Source of the DNA: Novipirellula sp052161655
GTDB lineage: Bacteria > Planctomycetota > Planctomycetia > Pirellulales > Pirellulaceae
Assembly: GCF_052161655.1 (NCBI RefSeq)
Contig: NZ_CP197418.1
Span: forward strand, 1,240,001 to 1,304,000
Direction: 5' to 3'
DNA length: 64,000 bases
Shown: in pieces, positions 47,589 through 56,199 of the stretch
Layout of the letters: every line of letters starts with the position of its first letter
Position numbering within the stretch: position 1 is the stretch's first letter
Translations under genes and position numbers: made by a program
Notes under the pieces: model-generated
The model's database searches: none
What the model was told of the DNA's origin: nothing
The model's input: the letters and a program-made list of their open reading frames with translations, nothing else

Positions 47589-48101
47589 CTACTCAGAGCG
47601 GACGAAGACCTTGCTCGCTGCGACGGTCAAGTTTCCTTGATCGTCTCGCTTCGCAGTGCCTTGCACGACGACGGTGGAAAGCTCTTTCACGTTTAACAGC
47701 TTTCTTGCATCGCTGGCGACCGGATTGCCGTTCTCGTCCACCACTTTCACAGTGGCGATGTTGTCTTTGACTGCGACGGTTTCACAGCAGTAATCCCAAG
47801 GGGTTGGACAACCTTCGTCCGGGGCACAATAAGGCACTTTGGCATCGACAATCGTGAACGCGGCCAGACCCTCGACAAAAGGCTTACTTGAGCCGCCGAT
47901 CAGTCCCACCAACGTGACCGATTCATCGTCTTTCACACTTTGGCGAGCATCGCCGACCGCCATCGCACCTTCAGGCTCCGTGGCGCTGATGTATTGTGAG
48001 TTCCCTGCTGCATTCGCATCGGGCTGTGCTGCGGTTTCGACTGCGGGATTGCAACCAGCGACGAGCAAACACAGACCTACTAAACTAAACATCAGTTTCA
48101 T
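47589..48101 (-). CDS. Cys-containing lipoprotein of the ABC export operon, OB-like
   Basis: 170 residues from the ATG at 48101, preceded by AAAGGTC. MKLMFSLVGLCLLVAGC is a classic lipoprotein signal (LVAGC lipobox). The mature part has a beta-rich pattern like an OB fold (VTLVGLIGG, FTIVDAKV, STVVVQGTAKRD, LTVAASKVFV). It also has a Cys cluster, CAPDEGCPTPWDYCC, that could bind metal or form disulfides. The gene lies between the first permease and the adaptor gene, so it belongs to the export operon, perhaps as substrate or accessory subunit. No family named with certainty. Confidence 0.75.
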   Translation of the reverse strand: MKLMFSLVGLCLLVAGCNPAVETAAQPDANAAGNSQYISATEPEGAMAVGDARQSVKDDESVTLVGLIGGSSKPFVEGLAAFTIVDAKVPYCAPDEGCPTPWDYCCETVAVKDNIATVKVVDENGNPVASDARKLLNVKELSTVVVQGTAKRDDQGNLTVAASKVFVRSE

Positions 48102-48139
48102 TTCTGACCTTTCAATTTCGTTGAAAAAACAAACACTTG

Positions 48140-49294
48140 TTAAATGGACTTTAAACTTGTCGCGACCTCGGACTTCAGTGCCTTGATCGCGGGCGGCAGT
48201 GCTCCTAGCACGCCTAACATCAAACCCACCCCGCATCCGATTAGGATGGCCACGCTATCGATTCGCAGCGTGAACGCTCCCATCGTGAATCGCACTGCCA
48301 TGCCGTTGAGCATCGTCAACGCCATCGCACCTGCCAGTAGCGAGCCCGACGCGGCCAGCAGTACGCCTTCTTGAATCAAGCTGATCAAAATCGCACGTCG
48401 CCGAAATCCAATCGCTTGCAGAGTCGCCAACTCTCGGACTCGGCCCGCCACGGCGCCATACATCATGTTCAACCCTGCAAAAATTCCTGCGGCCGAAACC
48501 AGCACAACTACGAACCACGCCAGCAAGCGAACCGGTTTGTAGTGTTGTTGTAGCGTTGCGTAGTAATCGGTTTCGCGGATCGCGCGCAGTTCCAAATCGG
48601 TGCGTTCTTTACAGAACAATTCGACTTCGGCTGGGGAAGACCCAGGGGAAAGTAGCATCGCAACCAGGCTCAAGTCTTGGCGTTTTGTTGCGATTTGGAA
48701 ATCTTCCAGCTTGCACCAAATCTCGGATTCGTACGCCGCACCTCCGGCTGCGAATTGACCGCTAATTCTCCAAGATCTCCCTTCAAATTCGATGTGCTTG
48801 CCAATGCTCAACGCAGTTTCAGAACTGCCAAGTTTTGCGGTGGCCAGCCGTCCCACAATGACTTCACCAGCCTCCGGCCAATCACCTTGGATCAACTTGA
48901 CGGATCGGCGGACGAGCGGTGCGGTTAATTTGACGCCGCGAACCAACCCCAACCCGCCCGCTCCTTCTTCTGTTTTGACTCGAGTACCTAAATACAACTC
49001 CGGTGAAACGCACGTGACACCAAATCGTTTCGCGGCTCCGTCCAAACTGGCGACTAGCAGTGATGGGGTGCCCGCGGTAATCGAAGAGTTCTCAATGTTT
49101 TCTTCCGAGTTCACGGAGTACACCAGCACTACGTCGGGATCGCCGCTGACCTCGAGTGATTGTTCCAGTCCACGAATGAATCCCACGACGACAAACACCA
49201 ACATCACAACCGTTGCCAGAGCAACGAGCGTCAATGCGGTACGCAGTGGCCGTCGAGCCAGATTGCGAACGCCGTATTCCCAAGGAAGAAGCAT
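48140..49294 (-). CDS. ABC transporter permease, FtsX/MacB type (first in operon)
   Basis: 384 residues. The basic start GVRNLARRPLRTALTLVALA runs into the first membrane helix (VVMLVFVVVGFI). A large periplasmic domain follows, then C-terminal helices (LLAWFVVVLVSAAGIFAGLN; VLLAASGSLLAGAMALTMLN; VAILIGCGVGLMLGVLGALP). The conserved FtsX cytoplasmic stretch RVRELATLQAIGFRRRAI is clear. It differs in sequence from the permease at 44105-45238, so the operon encodes two distinct permeases around one ATPase. Confidence 0.88.
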   Translation of the reverse strand: MLLPWEYGVRNLARRPLRTALTLVALATVVMLVFVVVGFIRGLEQSLEVSGDPDVVLVYSVNSEENIENSSITAGTPSLLVASLDGAAKRFGVTCVSPELYLGTRVKTEEGAGGLGLVRGVKLTAPLVRRSVKLIQGDWPEAGEVIVGRLATAKLGSSETALSIGKHIEFEGRSWRISGQFAAGGAAYESEIWCKLEDFQIATKRQDLSLVAMLLSPGSSPAEVELFCKERTDLELRAIRETDYYATLQQHYKPVRLLAWFVVVLVSAAGIFAGLNMMYGAVAGRVRELATLQAIGFRRRAILISLIQEGVLLAASGSLLAGAMALTMLNGMAVRFTMGAFTLRIDSVAILIGCGVGLMLGVLGALPPAIKALKSEVATSLKSI

Positions 49295-49424
49295 GATTGG
49301 ACGTAATGGGGTGATGGAGGGTTGTGTCGTTCTAACGCTCGCGGCGCGAGCCTGAACTGCTAAAAATTTAAGGTTGTCATCGGATATTGGGGGTGAGTTT
49401 TTCTTCCGGCATATACTGCAGTTA

Positions 49425-49624
49425 CCTCTCCACCGACGAAGTCGGGGGAGAGGTCGAGCACGCCCTTTAGGCGTTGCTCGGGTGAGGGGGCGACCGCGCT
49501 ATCGGCGAGCAATTTTGGTGAAAACGGCGTTATCGTCGCCATTGGCTTGCTCGGTTAGCCCCTCACCCGAACGTCGCTGAAGGCTCAGTTCGACCTCTCC
49601 CCCAACGAAGTTGGGGGAGAAGTG
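49425..49624. repeat. MITE-like inverted repeat of about 200 bp
   Basis: The left arm begins CCTCTCCACCGACGAAGTCG and continues through a TCGGGTGAGGGG block. The right arm is a diverged copy in opposite orientation (GCCCCTCACCCGAACGTCGC through CCTCTCCCCCAACG to the GGGGGAGA end). Each arm also contains its own short hairpin. No gene fits the stretch. This resembles a non-autonomous mobile or palindromic repeat element. The remaining bases from 49295 to 49752 show nothing else clear. Confidence 0.7.
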
Positions 49625-49752
49625 GCAGAAAACCAATGCATTTCGTGCCAACGACAATGTCTTCGAGCAAGCGAAGATTCCTGCAGCAGACATCAATGGC
49701 AGCTACGCGAGCTCCATTTCTTGCTGCAGACGCTATTAAGAAGAAGGTTGAA

Positions 49753-50148
49753 TCAAATCAACCAAGATTGGTGCGCGATCCGCGCATCACGCCCGTAGGG
49801 AGAGTGTTTGAACGGCGTTTGACGCATCACGGCGTCAAAGCGACTCGGTGCCGCGACGGAGACTTGCAGTACCGGAATCCAATCCACGATCATGCTTGCC
49901 GTGTCGGGCAGTTCCACACCTGATTCGAGTACCGCTCCTTCACAAATGCAATTTTGGCAATTGCACTCACTCTCGGACGGTTGCTCGGAGGGCTGCGAAG
50001 AGGGTGCGTCCTCACAATCAGAACAGCAACAGCACACTGGCGTTGCGGACTGGTTGCCCCCCGCTGCATTCGCTTCACACGAAAGGCAACGCACTGGACA
50101 CGCCATCAAAAGGGCGATCAACAGTAAGGCAAAAAGGGGGCTCTTCAT
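49753..50148 (-). CDS. Cys-rich secreted protein
   Basis: 131 residues from the ATG at 50148; MKSPLFALLLIALLMACPVR is a signal peptide, with a possible lipobox at LLMAC. The mature part has dense Cys groups, VCCCCSDCED and ECNCQNCICEGAV, separated by a Ser/Pro/Gln linker, then a Cys-free tail (MIVDWIPVLQVSVAAPSRFD). Such Cys spacing suggests metal binding or a disulfide-rich fold. My impression is that similar small proteins sit beside planctomycete metal-efflux genes, but I cannot verify this here. It ends upstream of the repeat element and is transcribed toward the ABC operon. Confidence 0.65.
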   Translation of the reverse strand: MKSPLFALLLIALLMACPVRCLSCEANAAGGNQSATPVCCCCSDCEDAPSSQPSEQPSESECNCQNCICEGAVLESGVELPDTASMIVDWIPVLQVSVAAPSRFDAVMRQTPFKHSPYGRDARIAHQSWLI

Positions 50149-50224
50149 ACAATTCAGTCTAGTCACTGGCAATTTCCAGAGCAAGAGCAAACACTCACGC
50201 CCCCCTGTGGACGACGGTACGGAT

Positions 50225-51643
50225 TCATATCAACGCGACGTCGATGCGGCTGATCGACAGCGGCGGTAGGACGATACCGGATGGATCCGGCTTAACGTTG
50301 GTAAGAACACTCTCGTCCATCTCAAACGTTTTAAGTTCGTTGAGGTTCTCGAACGAAAGCGTTTTTAGCTCGACGGGTTTCGTTTGAGTCACCCCGTCGA
50401 TGATTAGCTGGAACGGGGTGGCGCGAGTGCTCTTGTTGATCGTAAACACGATCAACTTGCCCTCTTTGATGACCGCTTCGGCGCTGACGGCGTCGATTCC
50501 GTCTCCGATTTCGCTCGAGTCGGTTTCGCTTGCGAATCTTTCTGCGTTTTCAAAGACATCGCGAATGATCTCGTAGGCGGCTCCATAGCTGGTGCGATGG
50601 TGAGTCCGAGTCTTTTTGTCGTAGGTAATCAGCGCGTGACTGGCGTTGATTTGAAAGTAGTCCGCGATGCCAAACAGCTCGGGATGTTCGAAAAATCCGA
50701 GATAGGTGTCTGCCATCCCAAGGATGCTGATGGCATTGTCACCGCAGCTAACGGACCATTCCGATATCCATAGTGGCTTGTCGGGGAACGCGGATCGTAA
50801 TGTCTGTGCCATTTCAACCATCGTCTCTCTCGCGGTCAGCGTCTGAACTGCTCCCTCACGATCGGCTTGGTGACTCATATGTTTGTGCACCGTAATCGCA
50901 TCGTAATGGTCGCACTTCATCAAAGCGGTGTTCCAAGGATCCGTGAGTGGATTTCTCCAATGGACGGGCACCGAAATCTGCACCTCGGGTGCGACTGCAC
51001 AAATCGCCGCCGCATGGGCTTTGGAAACCGCGATGTATTTATCGATGTCGCTGACCGCTTCGCTTCGCTGCGTCTTCCAAAAAATCTCGTTACCCAGTTC
51101 GATCCATTTCACATCAAAACCTTTGGATCGTCGATCAAGCAGACGCCGCATGCCCTTTTCAGGACTGTCGTAATTTACATTCCAGGTAAACAGAACATCG
51201 AAGCCGAGTTCCTGATGCAGCGTATGAAGTCCATCGAATCCATACTTCAGATCGGGATGATCTTTGACCGCACTGTCGTAAAGAGTCTTGTAGCTGTCCG
51301 TCATTCTGCGACCATCGGATTCCCAGTCATAGAAGTTGGACCAAACCCCGTGAGGAAAGCGAAGCGATGATGGTTTGAGTGTCCGGATCAGCCGTTGTGC
51401 GTCCGGATGGTTATAGCCCGTCTTGCCATAGAGTCCTTCGGGCCAATTGCAGTTCAAGCCGAGTAGCATCGAATTGATCGGCGTTTTTGTCTTCGTATCA
51501 ACTTTTAGCGTCGCGTTGATGCCCGCTGGCACTTCAAATGGATATGAAATCTGTGCCTGAGATGAACTGACCCAGCAAATGAGTAAAGCCAGAGTGCAGG
51601 TCGTTGATAACACGCGTAGACGGAAAGAGTGGAGTGTCATCAT
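50225..51643 (-). CDS. Secreted glycoside hydrolase, GH51/GH39-like (clan A type)
   Basis: About 472 residues from the ATG at 51643, with a signal peptide (TLHSFRLRVLSTTCTLALLI, cleavage near SSQAQ). The middle looks like a TIM barrel: SSLRFPHGVWSNFYDWE, then KWIELGNEIFW whose NE supplies the likely acid/base Glu, and KPLWISEWSVSCG with the likely nucleophile Glu. The C-terminal beta-sandwich ends SGIVLPPLSISRIDV, as in alpha-L-arabinofuranosidases of GH51. The precise family and substrate cannot be fixed by eye. It is followed upstream by a kelch protein and a second glycosidase-like gene on the same strand. Confidence 0.75.
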   Translation of the reverse strand: MMTLHSFRLRVLSTTCTLALLICWVSSSQAQISYPFEVPAGINATLKVDTKTKTPINSMLLGLNCNWPEGLYGKTGYNHPDAQRLIRTLKPSSLRFPHGVWSNFYDWESDGRRMTDSYKTLYDSAVKDHPDLKYGFDGLHTLHQELGFDVLFTWNVNYDSPEKGMRRLLDRRSKGFDVKWIELGNEIFWKTQRSEAVSDIDKYIAVSKAHAAAICAVAPEVQISVPVHWRNPLTDPWNTALMKCDHYDAITVHKHMSHQADREGAVQTLTARETMVEMAQTLRSAFPDKPLWISEWSVSCGDNAISILGMADTYLGFFEHPELFGIADYFQINASHALITYDKKTRTHHRTSYGAAYEIIRDVFENAERFASETDSSEIGDGIDAVSAEAVIKEGKLIVFTINKSTRATPFQLIIDGVTQTKPVELKTLSFENLNELKTFEMDESVLTNVKPDPSGIVLPPLSISRIDVALI

Positions 51644-51744
51644 TGGTTGGGGATTAAGCGGGAAAGAGGGATACGCGACGGAAAACATTAATGCAAAAGA
51701 TCGATGACGTCGTTCGAAAAGACCAAGTCGAACAAACGTTTGGT

Positions 51745-52731
51745 TTAATTCGCTGGTAGCTTCAGACGTTCGATTGACGTTAATTCGGGGCTTCCGCCTC
51801 GCCCGCCCGATCCCGATGCGGTGTAGACATGGTTTCCGACGATCGCGAATCCTGAACCATGTCGGCCTCGCTCAAGCGACGGCCAATCTCGCCACTGCTC
51901 GGTTTTGACGTTGTACGCTTCGACTTGATCGTGCGCTGTTTTTTGAGTCGATTCGCCACCGCCGATCACGATTTCGTTGTCCCACGCCATTACCATGTTG
52001 CCGGCACGCGGCGTTGGCAGCATGGGCGATTCCGATTCCGGTAACCACTGATCGGTTGCAAAATCGTAGACGTCGATCGGTTTAACGGTTAAGTCAAAAA
52101 CTTGTCCTGTTGCCTTCGATGTTGTTCGGCCGGCTGCGGCGTAAAGTCGGTCGCCGCGCACGACGGCGGGAAAATGGTCTCGCGAATGAGGAGCGTTTTC
52201 GAGCATCCGCCAATTTCCCGTTGCGGGATCGTATTCGTCAAACCAGGGCTGGAATCCGTCGTTGTGACCATTTGTGATTCCGCCGATCAAATAGATTTTT
52301 CCGTTGTACTGCACCGCCCCGGCGCCCCCACGACGTCGCTGTTCGGGGATCGTGTGACCGAACTTGAACGTGTCCGTCTTTGGATAGTAGACGACGATTT
52401 TTTCAAGTGGACGTTCGTTTGGATAAGGCCCCGTCATCGCGCCCATCAAGTAGATCGCGTCCCCCATCACCACCGCTTGAAAATGATGCAGTTCAATCGG
52501 CGTTTCGGATTTTGCAGTCCAAGTCAGGGTGGCGGGATCGAACACGTCGACCGGATTGATGCGTCGACCGCCAATCAAATAGACCTTGTCTTCAAACGCA
52601 ACCAATGTTGCCTCGTGACGCGCCGTCGGGGCACCAACCGCCTCGATCGTTTCCCATTGCCAGGTTTGTCCATTGGCAATCGAGAAACTCAGAAGACAAA
52701 ACAGGATAGGGAGCAGTAAGACGCGTTTCAT
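51745..52731 (-). CDS. Secreted kelch-repeat beta-propeller protein
   Basis: 328 residues from the ATG at 52731; MKRVLLLPILFCLLSFSIAN is a signal peptide cleaved near NGQT. At least five kelch blades follow, each with a double Gly and spaced Tyr/Trp: KVYLIGGRRINPVDVFDP, AIYLMGAMTG, KIYLIGGITNG, RLYAAAGRTT, EIVIGGGEST. Six blades would suit the length. Kelch propellers occur in sialate epimerases and galactose oxidases, but no catalytic feature is visible. Its place between two glycosidase-like genes suggests a carbohydrate-related role. Confidence 0.85.
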   Translation of the reverse strand: MKRVLLLPILFCLLSFSIANGQTWQWETIEAVGAPTARHEATLVAFEDKVYLIGGRRINPVDVFDPATLTWTAKSETPIELHHFQAVVMGDAIYLMGAMTGPYPNERPLEKIVVYYPKTDTFKFGHTIPEQRRRGGAGAVQYNGKIYLIGGITNGHNDGFQPWFDEYDPATGNWRMLENAPHSRDHFPAVVRGDRLYAAAGRTTSKATGQVFDLTVKPIDVYDFATDQWLPESESPMLPTPRAGNMVMAWDNEIVIGGGESTQKTAHDQVEAYNVKTEQWRDWPSLERGRHGSGFAIVGNHVYTASGSGGRGGSPELTSIERLKLPAN

Positions 52732-52784
52732 TTCAGACTCTTCGTTGTTTTGAAGTTGCGTTTTTGTCGTTTTCCCCGGCAAAT

Positions 52785-52846
52785 CATAACCCGAAGCGTC
52801 AGCGAGGGACCGTGTCAAGATCGATGTTCCCTCTCTTCGGGTTATG
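52785..52846. repeat. CATAACCCGAAG palindromic repeat
   Basis: CATAACCCGAAG (52785-52796) and CTTCGGGTTATG (52835-52846) are perfect 12-bp inverted repeats. The inner GCGAGGGA and TCCCTCTC add further pairing. Translation of the left part gives ITRSVSEG, a peptide often seen in spurious planctomycete reading frames. This marks it as a dispersed repeat, not a gene. Confidence 0.8.
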
Positions 52847-52851
52847 AAGGT

Positions 52852-52889
52852 GATCTCCCCGTGAAGGCCGTTTGGCTCACGGGGAGATC
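52852..52889. terminator. Perfect 13-bp hairpin between glycosidase and kelch genes
   Basis: GATCTCCCCGTGA and TCACGGGGAGATC pair perfectly around a 12-base loop that itself contains GCC/GGC. It sits after the 52947-56054 gene on the minus strand and could terminate it. There is no T-run, so it may also be part of the repeat cluster around it. Confidence 0.5.
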
Positions 52890-52920
52890 GAAGGAGTTGT
52901 CATTGAGTTTGAGCTGCTGC

Positions 52921-52945
52921 AATGACAGGCTGGAAGCCTACGCCA
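52921..52945. repeat. GACAGGCTGGAAGCCTA repeat copy
   Basis: AATGACAGGCTGGAAGCCTA matches the arms of the repeat at 63837-63940 and, inverted, 56091-56125. It directly abuts the stop codon of the glycosidase-like gene. Confidence 0.65.
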
Positions 52946-52946
52946 C

Positions 52947-55900
52947 TTATTGCTTTTGCACGACGACGGTCCAGTCTTGGTCTTGATCGCTCGGAGCTTG
53001 TCCAAGATTGACTTTGCTGCCGCCGCTCACTTTTTTGACCGATCCGTTTTGCAGCGAACCACCACTGCGTGGATTAAACCACTGGACCGAAAAGTCGCCT
53101 TTGACATTGCTGAGGTCTAGCTCGGCCGTGCCACCATCGCAGAGATAGACCACATAGGTCTGTCCTGTTTTGGCCAAACAGAACTTCGTGTTCTTTTGTT
53201 TCTCGTTGCCAACCAAGGCGTCTTGAGGCGTCATTTCCCAGAATGGAATTTCGTTGTCGTGAAAGAAATTAAGGGCGATACGACAATAGTCCCAACTCTG
53301 ATCGCGGCTTCGCCAATCTTCGCACACCAAGTCGTTCTCGGCGTAGGCGTAACCAAAGTAATACTCAACGCCTGCACCGCCGCCCATCAGGGTTCCCCAC
53401 AACGTTTGCTTGCGAACTTCGTGTTGGGTGTACGTCATTTTGCCTTTGCTGTCGTGACCATCAAAGCCGCGGTAACCAAGGTCGGGGCTTTGTCCATGTG
53501 CCGCCGTTCCCGATTCGTCAAACGCGACGACCCAAGGTTTTCCGGCAGCTTTCGATTTTTCAACCCATTTGGCGGTTTGCCAGTGCGTGTCTTGAATCCC
53601 GCTGTTTTGCAGCGAAACACCGGTCAGTGCCGATTTGTCCCCCAGCAACGGTTCGTACTGAGAATCCTGTTGGCCTGGGAACGTATGCAACACGCGGTTG
53701 TGGTCGTAGGCGTCAAACGCGTCGATGTAGGCCAACATCGCTTTGAGTTGCTCGGTCGACTGCGTGTTCTCTTCACCGAGGTTCCAGTTGAGAGCCAAGT
53801 TGTGCGCAAAACGGGCAATCAACTCGCGGCAATAAAGCTTTCGTTGTACACCAAGGTCGCCTCCATCGAGCGAGGTGGGAACCTTGTCGTCGTTTTCCGT
53901 TTCTTGCATCTTGAAATGCAAGTACATGCCTTTGGCTGTGCTGTGATCAAAAACAACACCCCATTGATCGAGCTTGCTGCAGTCGTAGTGCAACTTGTCG
54001 TTGCGTTGGATGAAGGGCCAAACGTTGTCGCCGTCACCGCCCGCGTTGTACGTCAGGAACGAAAACGCGTTACAGCCTTTTCCAGAAAGGTAGTTGATCG
54101 CACCGATCAGTCCTTTGCCTTTGCCGTTTTGCCACGTGGGGTCGCCCGACTTCCAGTCTTTGATGTGGGGAGCCCATGTTTTCAGCGGTACATTGGCTTT
54201 CCCTGCAACAGTGGCATCGAAGTCGGCGTAACCGAGCAACGTCTCAGGAGCGTCGGCACCCGCCTTCAAAAAATACTGTTTGCTTGAAGCAAATTGCAGA
54301 TAGTGCTTCCCGACGTATTCCAATCGACCAACGGCACGCAGATCGCGGCCCTGTTTGTCGCTTTTGGCAACGCTGAATTTGCCCGACTTGCCGTCAAACG
54401 GTGCCAGAGCAACGCCAGCTGGATTCGTGTCCAACGCCGCCAGCGGTCCTTGCCGGAACGAAACGGTATAAGTCCACTCACCGGTACGGTCGGCTGCAAA
54501 ATGAGCTCGCCATGTCGTGCCCGCTTCGGCAGAAGTGTCTCCAGCGTTACCATCAGCGGCAAAATAACCTGGGACGGTGTATGTCGTGCCGTCGCTGTGT
54601 TTAAACGCAACCGTCATCGCATAATCGGTGAACGGATTCGGCGAATTGTCTTGCTCGTGAGCGTATGGGCCGCTGAGATTTAAAGTGACCTTGTGCCACT
54701 GTTTTGTTTCGCCCGAAAGGTTCACGCTGGCGTCGCCATTGGCCCCGCGAGGCAACATTACGGGCAAATTGCTGACCGGTTTGGTGGGGCTCCCCTTTGC
54801 AGCGACGGTTTGCTCTTTCGGTTTTGACGCCTGCTTGGCGAGGTACGGTTTCGCTTCTTTGCGAGTCGATGCGTCGGCGGGTGTGAAGGTGATACCGGCC
54901 CAACGAGCTCGCGAAAACTCTTCGCCATCCTCGGAACCTGTCGCGGCCTTGATTGTCACGATGGCACCGTCGGTGATCGCAATGTTTTTCCAGGTTTTGC
55001 GATATTTGGCCGCATCTTCAGCAGTTTGATTGCTTAGCGGCGACTTGAATTCACCTAACGGATTGTGGTCGATATCGACGGTGTAGGTCGACATGCCATC
55101 GTTTTCGCCGATGGCATGCAGCGTCACGTCGTACGTACCGGTGGGGAACTGAAATGTGGTATCCGCCGTCGCTTGTTTGTGCTGATCGGGATTGATGGCC
55201 AGCCATTGTCCGCGATCGATATAGAATGCGTCGTTCTTGATGTCGAACGCTGTGGCTGTCAGAAACAATCCAGCGTCGGATGCTGTCTGGGCGACTTCTT
55301 CGGATTTTTGTGATGCCTTCGGAGCCGGGGGTGTCGCAGGAATGCTGCCCGAATGAAGTTTCGAGGTCGGACCAGCGTCCTCGGGGCGAGCGAACTCGCG
55401 GTCGGTAGTCATGATCCACTTGTCAAACTCGAACCCATCCTCGCGCATCGAGAACGAGATTGTGTGTTCGCCCGCAGTCGGGACATCAAGGAAGATCTTG
55501 TAGGGTTCTCCACAGTGTTGCTTTTCGGTGCGTTGCTTGCTTTCCCAACGCCACTCGTTTTTACCCTGGCACCACTGCAATCGTTGACCGGTTTCAGGCC
55601 ACTGGCCGTCGATTCCCACGTGCAGCCCATTGTCTTCGCTGCCGGTGGAATAGGCACGTACCCAAACGTAATATTTGCCTGGTGTTGTGAAATTGACTTT
55701 GTAACTCAGCACTGCCATCTTACCTGCTTCGGGAGCAAAGTTCGTTCCCGGAATCAACTTGTCACCATGAGTCCGCCGAGTGTCGGGCAGAATCTCAAGG
55801 TAGGCATTGCCACTTGCTTCGGCGACATGCGATGGATCACCATCGGGCGTAATGTCGGGAGTTTTTTCGGACGAGGTTAAGTGCCAAGCACGCTTGTCAG

Positions 55901-56054
55901 TCGAAGATTGCTCGACATAGTGTTCCGCTTCGACCGCGACCAGACCGTCGGCTTCTTTGAACACAGGGTCAGCGGCTAATCCTAACGATGGCGAACAGGC
56001 TATCAGCAAGACGGACATGCAACGTGTAAGCTGCACAAGGAAACTGCGACTCAT
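52947..56054 (-). CDS. Large secreted glycosidase-like protein (DUF5060, TIM barrel, collagen-binding-like C-terminus)
   Basis: About 1,035 residues from the ATG at 56054; a TTG six bases upstream is unlikely. A signal peptide (FLVQLTRCMSVLLIACSPSL, cleavage near GLAAD) leads to a GH115-C-like or CBM-like jelly roll (VAVEAEHYVEQ, GKYYVWVRAYSTGSEDNGLH). A second similar beta domain follows, then a DUF5060-type domain (WHKVTLNLSGPYA, TTWRAHFAADRTGEWTYTVS). A TIM-barrel region has LNWNLGEENTQ (Glu about 758) and VVAFDESG (Glu about 845) as candidate catalytic residues. The C-terminus (YVVYLCDGGTAELDLSNVKG, WFNPRSGG) matches the collagen-binding-like domain that ends GH140-type enzymes. A secreted polysaccharide-degrading enzyme is likely; the substrate is unknown. 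Confidence 0.8.
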   Translation of the reverse strand: MSRSFLVQLTRCMSVLLIACSPSLGLAADPVFKEADGLVAVEAEHYVEQSSTDKRAWHLTSSEKTPDITPDGDPSHVAEASGNAYLEILPDTRRTHGDKLIPGTNFAPEAGKMAVLSYKVNFTTPGKYYVWVRAYSTGSEDNGLHVGIDGQWPETGQRLQWCQGKNEWRWESKQRTEKQHCGEPYKIFLDVPTAGEHTISFSMREDGFEFDKWIMTTDREFARPEDAGPTSKLHSGSIPATPPAPKASQKSEEVAQTASDAGLFLTATAFDIKNDAFYIDRGQWLAINPDQHKQATADTTFQFPTGTYDVTLHAIGENDGMSTYTVDIDHNPLGEFKSPLSNQTAEDAAKYRKTWKNIAITDGAIVTIKAATGSEDGEEFSRARWAGITFTPADASTRKEAKPYLAKQASKPKEQTVAAKGSPTKPVSNLPVMLPRGANGDASVNLSGETKQWHKVTLNLSGPYAHEQDNSPNPFTDYAMTVAFKHSDGTTYTVPGYFAADGNAGDTSAEAGTTWRAHFAADRTGEWTYTVSFRQGPLAALDTNPAGVALAPFDGKSGKFSVAKSDKQGRDLRAVGRLEYVGKHYLQFASSKQYFLKAGADAPETLLGYADFDATVAGKANVPLKTWAPHIKDWKSGDPTWQNGKGKGLIGAINYLSGKGCNAFSFLTYNAGGDGDNVWPFIQRNDKLHYDCSKLDQWGVVFDHSTAKGMYLHFKMQETENDDKVPTSLDGGDLGVQRKLYCRELIARFAHNLALNWNLGEENTQSTEQLKAMLAYIDAFDAYDHNRVLHTFPGQQDSQYEPLLGDKSALTGVSLQNSGIQDTHWQTAKWVEKSKAAGKPWVVAFDESGTAAHGQSPDLGYRGFDGHDSKGKMTYTQHEVRKQTLWGTLMGGGAGVEYYFGYAYAENDLVCEDWRSRDQSWDYCRIALNFFHDNEIPFWEMTPQDALVGNEKQKNTKFCLAKTGQTYVVYLCDGGTAELDLSNVKGDFSVQWFNPRSGGSLQNGSVKKVSGGSKVNLGQAPSDQDQDWTVVVQKQ

Positions 56055-56090
56055 GGACAAATCCTAGTGGGTGGGAACGGAATCAGGAAA

Positions 56091-56125
56091 GTGGGATAGG
56101 CTTCTAGCCTGTCATCAGCATTATT
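56091..56125. repeat. GTGGGATAGGCTTCTAGCCTGTC repeat copy
   Basis: This is a near copy of the left arm of the repeat at 63837-63940, continuing into ATCAGCATTAT. It lies between two minus-strand genes of separate clusters. Confidence 0.65.
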
Positions 56126-56129
56126 TTTT

Positions 56130-56173
56130 GTCGTCGTTGATCGCTCCGCGATCAGAACGCGGGTTCGCAAAAC
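56130..56173. repeat. TGATCGCTCCGCGATCA hairpin repeat
   Basis: TGATCGC/GCGATCA with a 3-base loop (56138-56154) is followed by a half-decayed second hairpin (GGGTTCGC). It belongs to the family seen at 37472-37522. It lies 27 bases downstream of the catabolic operon's last stop, so it may help end that transcript. Confidence 0.7.
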
Positions 56174-56199
56174 GAGCCCACGCATTCGGCAACAATTTC

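Noticed and set aside
52750..52986. Short plus-strand frame containing ITRSVSEG
   Set aside because: This peptide is the translation of the CATAACCCGAAG intergenic repeat and spans two hairpins; it is not a gene.
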